The notes: generated by a model not told the origin, from the letters alone. 64,000 nucleotides of DNA from Macrocystis pyrifera (GCA_031763025.1 JASSKH010000020.1:7690667-7754666), one strand, 5' to 3'; positions 1 to 14,401 are shown, numbered from the stretch's first letter. Translations and numbers: made by a program.

Positions 1-206
1 AGGTTTTCGGTCGGGAGAAAAACGAACGGAAACGACCGAAGAAAAACAAAAACAAAAACAAAAAAAAAAACTGATTTTGGTTTTCTGTTGACGACCCCAC
101 ACGAATAATATTGCTGATAAAGCAAGATTGGTAGTCCGACGGAATCGGGTTAAGGTTCCCCCGTCAGTCCCAGTGAGCATTTTTTTTGTTTTTACAATGA
201 GTGCTA

Positions 207-316
207 TTACGGGAGGCCATAGTATATAGGACCTACGGTACACACAAAAAACCTGGATATTTTTTTCCTTTTTTTAATAAACAATATTTGGACCTATTTA
301 CTATGGCCCCCCGTAG
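207..316 (-). mobile_element. Palindromic MITE copy 1
   Basis: This belongs to a 12-copy family of ~105-110 bp. The ends read TTACGGGGGACCATAGT and its reverse complement, and the inner arms AATAGGACC / GGTCCTATT. A TA precedes the left end. Strand is set by the asymmetric core (minus here: GTACACA before ACAATATTTGG). Confidence 0.85.
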
Positions 317-942
317 CACCTCCATCGTAGCAGGTATCTGCTAACCCTACCCCAAACGCTGTGCCATACATACGGCACAACCCTCGCAGGTGGTCCTCCT
401 GTTGGAGTCGGGAGGCGGCGAGGTTACCGCGTACGGACTTGCCGCGGCAAAGCTGGCCCGGCTCATTGATAAGGGCTTCCGGCTCACCGTTTGCGTCGAC
501 AAGGTGGGCGGGTGTTGGCGGTGGTTGCGGTGGTGGTGGTGGTGGTGGTGGTGGTGGTGGTGGCGGTGGCGGTGGCGGTGGCGGCGACGTCGGTCGATAA
601 AAAAAGTTGCCATTACGCTTGTTTAATTTGGCTTCCGAAAATGTGCAGGGAGGGCGTCAGCGTTATTCCTCCAGAATGAAAAAAAAGGCCGACACGATTC
701 GTCGAGTGGCACCAATGTCATCGAGCGTTTCACTTTTTTGTGAGCGGGTCGGCCGGTCGGTATGTTTTGCGACCGAATATAGTGCCGCCATCGACAGGAT
801 GGCTGGTCGTTGCGGTGGCGTTGATTGTTTTCAGCGTAGGCCAGTTAACAATGTTTCGTGAGCGCGGGCCGGCGGCGGCCAACAAAAAATGTTTCGCCCA
901 ACTGCGTTAGAACTAATCCGACTTGAAATGGCATCACTGCTG

Positions 943-1057
943 TCCACCGTGATGTTACAGACCGCAGGTGCATGTACATACGTAAAATATATGTATGTCC
1001 CCGGCGGCTTGGTAGGTAGTCCGCGCGCCTACTAAGATCAATTTCGTGGGTTCGAGT
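943..1057 (+). repeat. tRNA-derived SINE-like fragment, cut by gap
   Basis: It shares GTCCCCGG.GGCTTGGTAGG, AAGATCAATTTCGTGGGTTC and a following AGT with 18603-18665. GTGGGTTCGAGT is a B-box-like tRNA T-arm. The 3' part is lost in the Ns. Confidence 0.5.
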
Positions 1058-1157
1058 NNNNNNNNNNNNNNNNNNNNNNNNNNNNNNNNNNNNNNNNNNN
1101 NNNNNNNNNNNNNNNNNNNNNNNNNNNNNNNNNNNNNNNNNNNNNNNNNNNNNNNNN
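1058..1157. other. Assembly gap (100 N)
   Basis: Exactly 100 N, a standard placeholder for a gap of unknown size. Confidence 0.99.
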
Positions 1158-1542
1158 GGAGGAAACCAAGAGAGGTGATGCCCGCAGAGAAGCTTGGGAG
1201 GTACAATACTGAAGTAGACAAAAGAATAGAAACGAGGGAAAGGCTAGCGTTGAAAAAAAACGGCGAAGCACTGTAGGAGGAACACCCCGAGATGTACTGG
1301 GGATTGAGCGAAGGGATAGGAATGAAAAAACGTATTCGCGCGGCCCGACGGACCCCGCGAGAACGCAGAAACCTCAATTTTCGTGTACAGCAGGTGACCT
1401 GGGACCTGCCAGAAAGAAGAAAGAGGAACACCAGTAGCCGCGAGGAAGAGGAGTAGATGCATAGGTGCGCCCGTGTGGCAAAGCGGTAGAAAGTGGAACT
1501 CACATAGTAGAAGAAAGTGAAATTTACAAGGAGGAAACCCCC

Positions 1543-1574
<32 letters not shown>

Positions 1575-1595
1575 CCTCACAAGCGATTCTTAGTA

Positions 1596-1702
1596 TTACG
1601 GGGGGCCATAGTAAATAGGACCAAATATTGATATCAAAAATAGGTTAATATATAGGTTTTTATGTAACACACCATAGGTCCTATTAACTATCCGCCCCCG
1701 TG
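1596..1702 (+). mobile_element. Palindromic MITE copy 2
   Basis: Same family, plus orientation. The left flank is TA and the right end is degenerate (CCCCCGTGT). It lies 3' of the last PDI exon. Confidence 0.8.
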
Positions 1703-1737
1703 TGGACGCAGCTCGCCCTTCATGCGACCCGCCCAAA

Positions 1738-1922
1738 ACACCACACGGCGCGACGTGCTATGGTGCAAGCAATGCCTGCCTGGTCGGTGAAAACCCGACG
1801 TGCTCCGTCCCGGCATTGTAGGGATGCGAGGGTCTATGGTCAAACGACTACGGCCAGGCATGATACCGAGTACACCCCTCTCCCCCCCCCCCCCCCACCC
1901 CCCCCCCCCCCCCCCCCCCCCC
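1738..1922 (+). repeat. Poly-C-tailed dispersed element
   Basis: The body includes GGTGCAAGCAATG.CTGCCTGGTCGGTGAAAACCCGACGTGCTCC and GGGATGCGAGGGTCTATGGTCA, ending GAGTACACCCC and a long C tract. The same body recurs at 6150, 8092, 28718 and 50804 on this strand and inverted at 15813-16053. Confidence 0.75.
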
Positions 1923-1933
1923 TCAGTTCTCCG

Positions 1934-2035
1934 TCTCGAAAGAAAGGGATGCGTCGTCTATGGTCAAATGACTAACGCGAGCAAAAAATGTGCACGCGCG
2001 CTCCCCTCCCCCCCCCTCCTCCCCCTCCTTCCACC
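1934..2035 (+). repeat. Related short poly-C repeat (CTCGAAAGGGATGCG type)
   Basis: It carries TCTCGAAAGAAAGGGATGCG and a TGGTCAAATGACTA segment before a C-rich tail. It shares its 3' half with the longer poly-C-tailed element. Confidence 0.55.
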
Positions 2036-2087
2036 CCTCCTCCCCCACGGGAGTGTCAACTTCTCCGCCTCCACCCACGGACTCTGC

Positions 2088-2264
2088 CTATCTTGCCTCG
2101 AGGGATGGCTGGGCCGCCTTGAGCATGAACTTGACAATGTCTTTCGTCTCCGGCTTTCCTTCGTAGCGGAATGTTCTTCCATCCTTCGACAGGAACAGGC
2201 TCGGGTAGCCCTCGAGGCTCCACGGTTCTCCCATGCACACGGCCTGATTTTCCACGCAGTCCAC
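2088..2264 (-). CDS. PDI exon 8: end of domain 3 and stop
   Basis: The exon starts after acceptor TTGCAG with VDCVENQAVC, continues SLEGYPSLFLSKDGRTF (cis-Pro at 372) and DIVKFMLKAAQPSLEAR, then TAG at 2090-2088. No KDEL/HDEL-type signal precedes the stop, and no GT donor sits close enough upstream to swap the tail without removing fold residues. The intron before it, 4258 bp, is the longest of the gene. Confidence 0.9.
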   Translation of the reverse strand: MDCVENQAVCMGEPWSLEGYPSLFLSKDGRTFRYEGKPETKDIVKFMLKAAQPSLEAR

Positions 2265-4166
2265 CTGCAACAGACCAACCCCCAAACAAATCGGAAAAAG
2301 AAAAAACAGTAGATTGCGAGCGTTATGTAGCCCCCCCGAAAATGAGTCAACCACACTAATTTCAAGTATTTTGTCTTCAACACGTGGGTGGTGTAGCTCT
2401 GAAGGGGGGTAAAATACAACCCAAAAATGGTCAAAAACGAATATCAGTACGTACCGCAAGGAATCTATCACAATAAAAAGTACATGGTCACAAGAAAAAG
2501 CTCAAAATCAGCGGTGAAAAAAAGGGGGACGTGAGAAGCAAACAAAGGTAAGCAAATGCGAAAAACCAAGGTTTGACCAGTGAGAACCAAGAGGTTGAAA
2601 ATGAACGCGAAAATGGAAAAAAAAAGGTGAAAACGAAGGGGTGAAAATGAAAGGTAAAAAAAAAATAACAAACCAAGAAATCAAAAACGGTGAAACGTGA
2701 AAAGCACAAAAGGTGAAACGCGCAAAAAGAAAAAGAAAAAACATGACAAAAGCAAAAGGTGGAAAGCGGCGTGCGAAGCAACGTGCAAAATAAAAAAGCA
2801 AAGTGAAATACGAAGGATGAAAAAAAAAAAGAAGGCGAAAACAAGGGTAAAAAACAAAGGTTGAAAAACAAAGGATGAAATCTAAAGGGTGCAAAACAAG
2901 GTAAAAAAAAAAAAAAAGTTGAACCCCGGCGAGATCAAAAGCCGGGGTGGTCGCCGAATGGGCGGGGGGGGGGGGGGGGGGGGGGCACCACACCACTAAT
3001 TCGACCCGATGGTCAAGGGCCACTGTGCACGAAACGAAAACAACCAACTTTTTAACCCTGAGCCCAACCCAATCAACCAACCAATGTATGGGGTGAGAAT
3101 TTTGTGTCTAGGTAGGGGCTAAGATGAAGTTTATTCCGCCGCAATATCATTTTTCGTATGGATAGGGACGACCCCCCCCAAAAAAAAAAAAATTGGAAAA
3201 AAAAAAAAAATTAAAAAAATTAAAAAATTAAAAAAACGGAAACCGAAACGGAAATTTCCAGAATATCTTGACTGAACACATACATTCAGGCTAAGGTTGA
3301 ACGACGATTTCTCGGGATGGGGGGTGGACCCAATCAATCCCTTTAAATACTTGGCGGTTATTGACCTTATGGTTGCCGTGGGTGAAGGCACACGAACAGA
3401 TTTTTTAACCCTAGTATTTTACGGGGGTCCATAGTTAATAGGACCTCTGGTATACATAAAAAACCTATATAGTTACCAATTTTTACTGACAATATTTGGT
3501 CCTATTAACTCTGGTCCCCCGAAAAATAGCACCGCAGTCCCCTTTTGGGGGATAAACTACTTAGAATTTGACTGGATTGTCCCCAAAACCGGAGTGCAGT
3601 TCCACAGTAAAACGGTTAAAGGTTCGAAACTGAAAGAGAAATCGCCGAGATGGCCGTGCACTACTGTTGCACCTCTTCTCTCGCCCGGTCGCAGTTGTCT
3701 CCTTCACATCAAGTGCACTGCTGTGGTGGGACTTCATGCTCTGCGTTATCATAGGTTCTCTCTCCCACCTTCAACCGCATTCAAAGCCGCATTGTTGCAT
3801 GAGGAGTATTCTGCTCCCGAAAAAATGGCCACTTTGGCTGCTAATGTTCTTTTTTTTTTCCCGCTATCGTCACCTTGGTACGGCACAGCAGTACGAGCAA
3901 ATTTTCGCTATCTCGGATCCCCCCTCCCCCAGTTTTTCACTCTCAATATGCCGCCACGGCTGTGCAGCTTAAATGCAAGGATAGTTTTCATGTTTCTATT
4001 AGATCAAAATCGTCCGTCCGTGCGTGCCTGCGTGCGTGCGGGTACTCACGGAACAGAGTGGTTATCTACCGGCTTATTACGATTGAATTTTATTTCGAGC
4101 ATGTCAAGACGTATAGACCATTGACCAATAGCCATGATGGCTGCTGCTGCTGTTTGCTGCTGCTTG

Positions 4167-4205
<39 letters not shown>

Positions 4206-4530
4206 AGCTGGCACAGACAGCAACGCGAGCTAGATCTTCCCCGGGTATATGGGCTGCTGCAGCCTGCAGCTGTTCGGTGGATGCGGTTGCGGCTGCGGTT
4301 TTTTCAAGATTAATTCGATACGGAAGATTGTACAAATGAAATATTCCCCGACTACCACACTATGTCGGAGATTTAAAAACAAACAACGGTTGTTATGTGG
4401 TCAAGAGTTCTGCGCACGTGAGTAGCAGCAGGCATCGCTGCTGCTACAGCCGACCAAGCATCGTCGCCGGGATCGTCGCGGGCACGGGCTGCGGCGGGTC
4501 ATGCAGCCGCTGCTGGCCGTCGCCTGGCAG

Positions 4531-4573
<43 letters not shown>

Positions 4574-7500
4574 ACTGTTTGCTGCTGCTGCTGCTGCTGC
4601 TGTTTGCTGCTGCTGCTGTTCGCTGCTGCTGCTGTTTGCTGCTGCTTGATGCTACTTCCGCGGGGCGCGTGCGCAGTCATCGCTATTAGAGCTGGAATTC
4701 CGCTCGGCAAGCGAGCTTGGAATGCCTCATTTGTTGTGGGCTATGGGTAGTGTCGTAGAGAGTGAGCGCTCACCCAGGAGGTTTCAGTCCGAGATGCGGG
4801 CATCACGAGCAGAGGCTACAGACAGCTCGCACGAGATCGTTCCAACACCACTCCCAGCACGTACCAAGTACGAGCAGCCACGGAGCTGAGCTTCGAGTCG
4901 TTCATGACGAGGATGCCTTCCCTCCCTGCTTCTGATTGGTGCATTCTCCAAAAAAAGGTCAAAGACGTTTCCCTTCGAATTTCAACTTCTTTTTCGGTTA
5001 CATAAAAATCGTCGGGAACGGGCAAATAATACGCTTCCCTTTTCGCCCCAGACAGTGTCCGTCAGCCTTGTCACAGTGTCGAACACGTTGTGAGCTCTGC
5101 TTGGGGGGCTTGGGGGAAGGAGGGGGGGGGGGGGGGGGGGGTCACGCTCGCTCTTAACCAGTTCGGGACTCCAGCAGAGGGGGGGGGAGGGGGGGGGGGG
5201 GAGTGCCGACGAAAAAAGTATCACAAGTGACCAACATTTCTACCGAGAACAAAAAAAAAAGCACAAGCTCGCGCGGGTACCGGGGCAGGGAACGTGTCCG
5301 ATTTTGTTTTTCTGCGGGAAATGAGATCCACGACACGCGCGCGGCAGGGCTCTCTACTTGCGTCATTGTACGCTCTTCCTCTAGACAAGACAGCAGTGGT
5401 CCCTTTTTTAGTGCGGGGAATGCAGGTATGTATGCGCCGGGCAACAATACCGGCACTATCTAAAGCGGGAACCGGCACTAATTACTCCGCACACTGTTCC
5501 GGGGGGTCATAGTAAATGGGACCAAATATTGTTAGTAAAAATAGGAAAATATGTACGTTCTCGTGGCTACCACAGGTCCTATTTACTATGGCCCCCCGTA
5601 AAATATCTACCACACTGGTGAACCCCACTTTTGCGCCAAACGATTCCACAGGCACTATATATGGCGGGAAACGGGCATTATACAGGACAAGCGGCACTAT
5701 AGCGGGCCTACCCACCCCCACCACTGCGCGACCCTCTCAGGACGTTCGAGAGGGGGAGGAAATGAGGAAAGCAAAAAAAAAGTGACAACATCGCAGCAGA
5801 CGACCACTGCACGATTTGTTTTTTTTGGGGGGGGGGGGGGGGGACACAGATGATCTGGTGTCCCCCGAGTGTTTACAGCGCAGAGGAGCCTTGTGAACGG
5901 TGCGGTGACATGCATGATGAGCCTGTACACCCCCATCTAAGGTGCGAAAGAGCGCTACCCTGTGCTGCCCTCATCATCGCGCGCGTCGCCGCTCGATATA
6001 CCCGAGTTTTACGTGGGCCCCTGCCCCCCCCGGTACACAAACAAACACGCAAACCGTGGATTTACAACATAAAACGTGTGGGCACCTTCCCTCCCCCCCC
6101 CCCCCCCCCCCCCCCCTCCCCCACCCCCCCCTCTCTTGACGCGACTCGCCCAACACCTCACTGCTTCGCTTCGCATCTGGTGCAAGCAAATGTCTGCCTC
6201 TGGTCGGTGAAAACACGACGTGCTCCGCCCCGGCATCGTAGGTATGCGAGGGGGCTCTATGGTCACACGACTACGGCCATCCCTGGACATGAGTACACCC
6301 CCCAACCCCCAGACCCCATCTCCCCCATCCCCACCACCATCTCCCCCTCTCCACCCCCCGCCTCCCCACCGCCACCAAAACCCCTCCCGCCGCCCCCCCA
6401 TACGACTACGGCCATGCATGACATCGAGTACATCTCTCCTATCGAGTACACACCCCCCCCCCTCTCCCTCTCCCTCTCCTGCCCACCACCCCCACCACCA
6501 CCATCACCACACCCAGCATCACCTTAGCGAGGCGAACGCCTTTGCCGACGAGCTTGTCGGCAGCCCTGGCGTACCGGGGCTGAAGCCTCCGGCAGTTGCC
6601 GCACCAGGGAGCGTAGAACTCCAGCAAGAGCACGTCGTTCTCCTTCATGGCCGCCTCGATGGTAGACGAGTCCAGCTTCAAAACGTTCGTTTCGTCCACC
6701 TACCAACATAAAAACATTTTTTTGGGGGAAAAAAAATATATATATATCACAAAGCTGTTGAGATCGAAAAAAAATCCTCAAACCTCCCGGATGGGATCTG
6801 TGCAACATATACCTGGTATGGCTCTTCCGCTGCATGTTTCACGCAAAAGCGACAAGGGAGGTAGGGGGGGGCTGGGGCTGCGGTTGGGGTTGGGGTAGGG
6901 GTTGGGCTATTGTTCGGGCTCGGGGTTCGGGCTAGGGGTAGGGTTGTGGTCGGGGGGTTAGGGATACGATTGGGGTCGGGGTCGGGGTTGGGGCTGGGAT
7001 CGGGGCTGGGGTCGCGGTTGGGGTTAGGTTTGGGGATGGAGTTGGGGTCGGGGCTGGGGTATTCATCAAGGGCTAGGGAGAGGATTGGGGTCCGGGTATA
7101 GGATCGGGGTTGGGGCTGGGCTTAGGGCTGGGGCCGGGGTTGGGGGAGTCATCGAAGGCAAGCGGTAGGATTGAAGTCGGGGCTAGGATTGGGGTTGGGG
7201 CTGGGGTCAGGGTTGGGCATGGGGTCGGGGTTGGGGGAGTCATCGAGGGCTAGCGGTAGGATTGGGGTCGGGGTTGGGAGAGGTTCTCGAGAGCTAGGGT
7301 ACACCATACAAGGCCCCGGACGCGTAGCTAAGCTGCGGCGGCTCCTTTCGTCATCCCACACTATTCCATTCCATTCTAACCCACCCTATCTGATTCCGTA
7401 CCATGTCATTGCATCCCATACCACTGTATCCAATCCCGTCCCATCCCATCTCACTCTATCCCATCCTAGGCCATCCCATCCTACCCCGCGCCATCCCACC

Positions 7501-10500
7501 CCATCCCATCCCGTCCCATCCCATCTCGCCCCAGCCCATCCTATCCATCACATCCCATCCTATCTCATTCCCGTCATCCGATGTTATCCCATCCCATCCC
7601 ATCATATTCCATTCCATTCAATTCCATTCCAACTCGATACAAACCCCAAACAAAAAAAAAAAAAACTCCCCACCCCAACGCACCCCTTCAAGTCAGCGCC
7701 CCCCCCCCCCCCCCCCCCCCACCGACCCCCCTACTGTCCCTAACCCCATAACATATACGTTGGGTTGGCGTCGGTTGGCAACGACACTATGGAACATGCC
7801 GCTCACTACGTGAGCTAGATAGCCAGGGTACTGTTTGTTTGTGTTTTTGGCGGTCGGTCACAGCTGGTGGTCGAGTTGTAGATCATTTTGCGCGGGGTGG
7901 AGAACCAGTAAGCACAAGGGGGGTGATCGCATCACGTAGTGTTTATGGTAAGGCGCCCAAAAGGCAGATACATAGTGACCCCATTGCTGTCTCTGGAAGC
8001 GGCCGCACCGGAAAGTAAGTTAACTCATTGAAGCTGCCATCCATACGCAAGCACGCCCCACAAGCGGTTCTTTGCACGATGCAGCCCACCCTTCATGCTG
8101 CTCGCCCAAAACCTAACGGCGCTTCACGCTTGGTGCAAGCAATGTCTGCCTGGTCGGTGAAAACCCGACGTGCTCCGCCCCGGCATTGTAGGGATGCGAG
8201 GGTCTATGGTCATATGACTACGGCCGTGAACGACAATGAGTACACCCCCCCCCCCCCCCCCCCCCCCGCCCCCCCCCCTAACCCAACATCGCCGACAACA
8301 GCATCGTCGCCTCCACCTTCACCAGCCTATCCCCTCCCATCCAATACCATCCACCCCATCTCACCCACCCCGACTCCATGCATGTTCTATTATATCCAAT
8401 TCCATCCCATCACATTCCATTCCATTTAATTACAAATCAATTCGTTGCAAACCCAAGAACCAAACAAACCACCCCATCCCAACACACCCGTTCAACTCAG
8501 CCCCCCCCCAACTCCCCATCCCCCATTCCCCCTCCCCCGCCTGCACCCCACCCCATCCCCCCTGCCTCCCCCTCCCATCCCACGACTACAGCCATGCATG
8601 ATATCGAGTACACACCCCAACCTATTCCACCCCCACCCCCACCCCGTTCTCCCCCCCCGACCCCGACCCGACCCCCCTCCCGCTACCCTCACCTCGCCGA
8701 TCTCATCAAAGTCATCATCATCGTCCTCTCCCTCCTCGTAATTGTCGTCGATCCCTGCCAGGTTCTTGACGAAGGGTACCATGTTGTAGCTCTTCAGGGG
8801 GCGGTCGCCGTACTCGAACACCTTGCCCTGCCTGATGGCGAACAGGGACGGAGTCCTGCCATCGACGCCCCCCGCGCCCCCCCACCTCTCCTGCCCGCAC
8901 AGCTCCTTCTGCGCGAAGCAATCCACCTGCGGTAGGTCGGTTCGGTTTGTCGATTCGGTCGGCCGGTTCGATCGGTTCGGTTTGTCGATTCGGTCGGTTC
9001 GACCGGTCGGTCGGTCGGTTCGATCGGTCGGTCGGTCGGCGGGAGGTAGGTGGAGCCGCAGCCGGGGCAGGGTCGGAAAGAGACGGGAACGCAGGAAGGG
9101 CAAACGAACACAGGCGGCCAATTGTACCCAGTCACGGCGCGAGCCACACGGCTGATCAGTTGTCACATCGTCCTGTTGCACCATACCAGTCGCATCATTT
9201 CCGTCAACTCAGTCGTCGCACGACAAATGAAAAAAAAAAAAAAAAAAAAAAAAAAACATCAGTCAGTCGCTCGCACCACCAGCCAACTTTGTGCGACACC
9301 AGTTCGCTTCTTGTGTGCGCTTGAAGACGAACAACCCCTACAGACCCTGCACAGAGGGTCGGGGCTATTTACGTTTGTACCGTCCAACGCAGTAACCCCT
9401 CGATCAAAACTGTCCAACAAGTGGTGAAGGCAACCCTCTCGTCGCAACCAACTCCGCAGCAGTCGCGAGCACCGCCGGTCCCATCAGCCAGTCGTACGAA
9501 CGCACCGCCAGTCGCAGCGGCCGGTCAGTCAGTCGTAACCAGTCGCATCGTCCGCCGATCAGTCAAGTCTATATACCGCATGCATAGCACGCGAGCTAAG
9601 CACCCACCAATCACCCACGCGCCGGGCGAAATATAAAAAGCTGCTGGGTTTCTCGACAGCAACGAGAGGAGAGTGCATGCGCCGAGCGACGCGTCTGTGT
9701 GAAAAAAAAAAGAGACCTCGTTTTTTTCGAGGTATTTCCTAGGCCACCAGTTTGTTGTGTGTGCCCTATGATAGGCCCTTGACGTATGCTCCGGAGGGAA
9801 AACGCCTCTGGAATTCATCCCACAGGAAGTGTGTGTCATCTTGCGTTACATGGTATACGGTGGTATTAATAGTCGTTCGTACCGGTAGTTGCATCCGTTA
9901 GTGGTCAAGTCGCTCGTCGTGGCAGTCGCATCCGTCAGCCAGCCACTCACTCGGTCGAGTCATACATACCAGTCGCGTCAGCCGCGCCATCATCAGTGGT
10001 ATCGGTCGCTCGATTAAAGCGGGTGGGCATATGCGATAAGAATTAGAGCGCCCGACGGACCCAAAAAGCAAGCACCCCCTCCTACAATTTCACACACCAT
10101 ATTTGGTTTTGGTTGCCACTAAAATATTCATAGTACGTTCCCCCCCCGGTGATAGTCAGCAAGTCAGTCGGTCCTGCCCGCAAGTCAAGACCGAACGGAC
10201 AGGCTACGTCAGCAGTAGCTCGCGCACAACCCCTCCCCCCCCCTTCCCCCACGCCCATCCCCTCCCCCCCCCCCTCCACCGCGTTGGTTCCTCCCATCCT
10301 CCAAAAATAATGGAAGCCAAAAAATGCAAAAAAAGACGGGAAGAACGCCACAAGGCGAACGCGCATACGAAAACCTGCGCAACCCCCTTCACCCCTTTAC
10401 CGTCCCTCCGTATTAGCCGCTGCATCCCTCCGCATGTCACTATATATCTACATCCCAACCAACCAATCAATCGACCGACCAACCAACCATACAAACCAGC

Positions 10501-11336
10501 CCACCCACCAACCAACCAACCAACCCACCAGCCAACCAGATACAGCCAACTACCCGTCAAAAAAGATTCACCAAGAGGATCGTAACCCAACCAAATATCC
10601 AACCACCCACCCACCCGACCAACTAACCAACTATTACGGGGGACCATAATTAATAGGACCTACGGTGCACACAAACACCCATAAATTTACATATTTTTAC
10701 TACCAATATTTGGTCTTATTAACTATGGTCCCCCGTAATACCCAAACCAACCAACCAAAGAAAAAAACCCACAGAACAATCGACCAACTAACGAACCACC
10801 CAACCAACCAACCAAAACCACCAACCAAGGTACCAGCCAACCACTTGCCCAGCTCAACCATCAACCATCAACCAAATCATCTACCAACCAGGCCACTACC
10901 GACCCACCCAACCAACCAACCGAGCTACCCACACCCCCACTAACCCAATCAAACCACCATCCACCCACCCACCCACCCACCCACCCGACGCACCGCACCG
11001 CCCCACCAAACCAACTAACTAACTAACCGAGCACTGACCTTAGCAAGGGGGATGCGGTACTTGTAGAGCTCGTCCGAGGCAAACACGTACTCGGGCTCCA
11101 GCTCGGCGCACCCTCTGCACCCAGGCTTGTGGAACATGACCAGCATGAGGGGGAACACTTGCGTGGCCGCTTCGAAGTCGTGAATGCCCAACACTAGTAT
11201 GCCGTTGTCCTCTACAAAACTCTCCTGGGAGGTAGGGGGACCAGGGACACGGGGGGCGGGGGGGTAGACGGGATATATATATAATTATGGGGGGGTGATA
11301 CGGGGGGGGGAGTTGGCGAGATATATAGATAATCAT

Positions 11337-11382
<46 letters not shown>

Positions 11383-13578
11383 GAGACGGAGGAGGATACG
11401 GAGATTGGGAAACGGAGTGGGGGGGGGTATAGGGATGGTTGGGGGGTAGGATTGGCGAGAGTGAGCGAGGGGGAGAGAGACGGGGGGGGGCGGGAGAGGA
11501 AAAAGCGCGAAAGGTGGGGCAAGAGAGAGAGAGGCTGAGTGAGAGAAAGGTGAGAGGAGAAGTTACCACCGGAGGGAGCAGTCTTGAGTTAAGGCATGTA
11601 CACGGCCCCCGGTCAGACGAACAGCACACCAAAACGAAAAAAAAACGAAAAAACACAGTTCCATCAGCGACAGCATGGCAGCATGGCAGCATGGCAGCAG
11701 TGCAACAGCAGCAACGGCGAACGCGATGAACAACGACACCGTACACCAACATCGACCACAACACCACCGACAACACCAACCACAAAAAAACGGCACCATT
11801 TACCACCGTCGATGACAACAACACTAGCGCCACCACACAAGACCCCGACAACCACCGAGCACCACCCAGCCACCACCATAACCATCACGTCCATCATCAC
11901 CACCACCACCATCCCCACAATCGCCACACACCCCCCCCCCCCCCCCCCCCCGAACCATCACCCCAGGTCGCGGAAAAACCTTAAAGGCGCCGAGCCACGA
12001 GGCTAGCGAAGTGGGGAAGCCGCCGCAGCTCACACGTTGGAGCTCACACGTCCCGAATCCCGGGTCGACACGTCAACTATCGCGCCTTCCCCAAATCGCA
12101 GAGCGCAAGCCGAACAACGTGGCGGCGTTGTCCTCACCCTTCACCAACAAGGACCAACAACAATACCAACAACAACAATAACAGGAACAACACCAACACC
12201 AATACCAACACCAACACAAGCACCAACACCAACAACAACAACTTGAGATAAAAAATAAACTAGGGACAACGAAAAAAATGAAACCGACAACAAAAAAAAC
12301 AAAAGTAACAACGACAGCGACAACAGCAGCAACAACAGCAAATCTCTCATCTCCACCTCCCACCAAAATCACCAGTCACAAACCCAATCGCCCACAACTC
12401 CCGAGGCGGCAATAAAAAAAAGACGCCAAACGCACCGGAGAAGGCTCCTACAACAGCCACCAACAAAGTCCGTCATCACTCTCAACACCTCATCGTCGTC
12501 GTCCTCCCCCTCAAAGTCGTCATCATCGTCACCCACCACCACCGCCGTCAAGGCTTTCCAGCGTATCCCCCGGTCCGAAAGCCGCCACCTGTCGCATGAA
12601 CGCCGCGATATCAGGTGCAAACCTCGGGCCATGGTAATCGTGGACGATGCTGCCCCGAACCACCTTTACAGCCGGATACCCCTCGATGTCCCACCGGTCC
12701 TGTCGGCAGAGAACCTCGTTTTCATCGCAGTTCACCTTGGCGTGCATGCAACCGGGGACAGGGGAAGGGGGTGGAAGGGGGGAGGAGGGAATGGGAGAGG
12801 GAGAAAAGGGGGAGGGGGGGGAAGAGAAGCGGTAGGGATGGGCAAAGGGGGTGGGTACGGGGGTGGGCGAAGTCAGGAGTCAGTCGATCAATCGGCAAAA
12901 ACGAGACAAGACACAAACAAGACGAAAACGCCGCTTCCGCACGAAGCTCAACTCCCGAGACAAGCCCAAGGCTAAGGCCACACAAGCCAAGGCGAGGCGA
13001 TGCGTACGAACGACGTCTTCGCAGTGCGCGGGCGGGAGGAGCGCAGGCGGGGACTTGTCCCGCGGCAGCATTCGCTGTGCGCGTTGGGATGGATGGGCGG
13101 CCTCGCCGACGGGGGGCGGGACAGCGGCGACGAAACGACAACCACGACGTGCGCCAAGCCGAGCAAAACTAACAGGATGTGCCGCCTAGCGCAGAAATGG
13201 AGTAGGGCAGATGAAAGGGAGGACCGAAACGGCGAGCAGGCCCTACTCGAGCGAAGACAACGGGACACCGGCAACGACCGCCGCAACGACAAGGCCGACA
13301 CGAGCACAACCATCGTCACCCCCCACAGCCACGGCCACACCACCGAAACACATCAACTAGCCCCCCCCTATGTCTTGGCCCTTCGCCTGGAAGGCATCTA
13401 ACTATCCAACCAACCAACCAACCAACCAGTCAACCAACCAACCGACTGCTAACCCCACACAACACCAGTCCTACCAAGTAGGATGGAACCCTAGCACTGC
13501 CGGGAGACGCCCCCCACTCTTCACCCCCCCGGAAGGCGCACATGCAAAACGCCTACGGATTTCACCGACATCAAAATC

Positions 13579-13612
<34 letters not shown>

Positions 13613-14361
13613 TCCATCTCTTTACCCTCCGCGGTGTCCTCCTGCAGATATGAACCCGCACTGAATCCAAGAATTATGTTCCCAGAAACGATGATGTTCT
13701 TGGAAATGGGTTGCAATAACTCCGCCCACTCCCCTCATCCCGCTTCGAGCGGAGGGGGGGGGGGGCGTACTCATGTTTTGCTTGCCTCAGCCATTCGGCC
13801 ATTTACCACGCATCTCTTTCGAGACGGGGAGCACCGTTCCTATTCCTAATGGGGGGGGGGGGGGGGGGGGGGGACAGGGGTGCGGTAGGAGTTCCGGCTT
13901 TGTGCGACTTTACCTTTCCCAAGACGAGGCTGTCCTTAGCAAGGTCTAGCGCGGCCTTCTCGTACTCCGGCTCTAGCTTCTTGCAGTGGCCGCACCTGGG
14001 GAGGCAAGCAGCAGTAGCAGCGGCAGTAGCAGCGGCAGTAGCAACAGTAGCAGTGAAATAAATAGCTGTCTGTAGTGCGTACTGTACATTCGATTCAGCA
14101 GCAGCAAAGCAGCAGCAGCAACAAAGATAATACAATTGTTTCGTGTTAAGCGTACTGCTTTTTACGTTTGGTTTCGTTTGTGCTCCCTTTATCTCATCCG
14201 GTCTGTCTGTCTGGCTGTCTGTCTGTCTGACTGTCTGCCTGTCTTTCTGTCCGCCTGTGTGCCTGTTTCCTCCTCTCTTTCTCGCGCTCTCTACCTCTCT
14301 CTCTCCCAGCCTATCTGCCTATCGCTCTCTGTATGCATCTCTCATCCTCTGCCCATGTTCC

Positions 14362-14401
<40 letters not shown>

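Noticed and set aside
361-626. Overlapping Gly/Trp/His-rich frames near the left end
   Set aside because: They are created by the GGT/GGC microsatellite at 520-585.
3594-4124. 176-codon plus frame
   Set aside because: No motif, no splice support, and inside PDI intron 7 opposite the gene.
4397-4750. Poly-Cys, poly-Leu and poly-Ala frames over the CTG tract
   Set aside because: All frames of a CTG repeat are open, and the block lies in an intron of the PDI gene on the other strand.
6855-7300. Interstitial telomere
   Set aside because: The unit is irregular (GGGGTT, GGGGCT, GGGGTC mixed) with no clean TTTAGGG or TTAGGG array.
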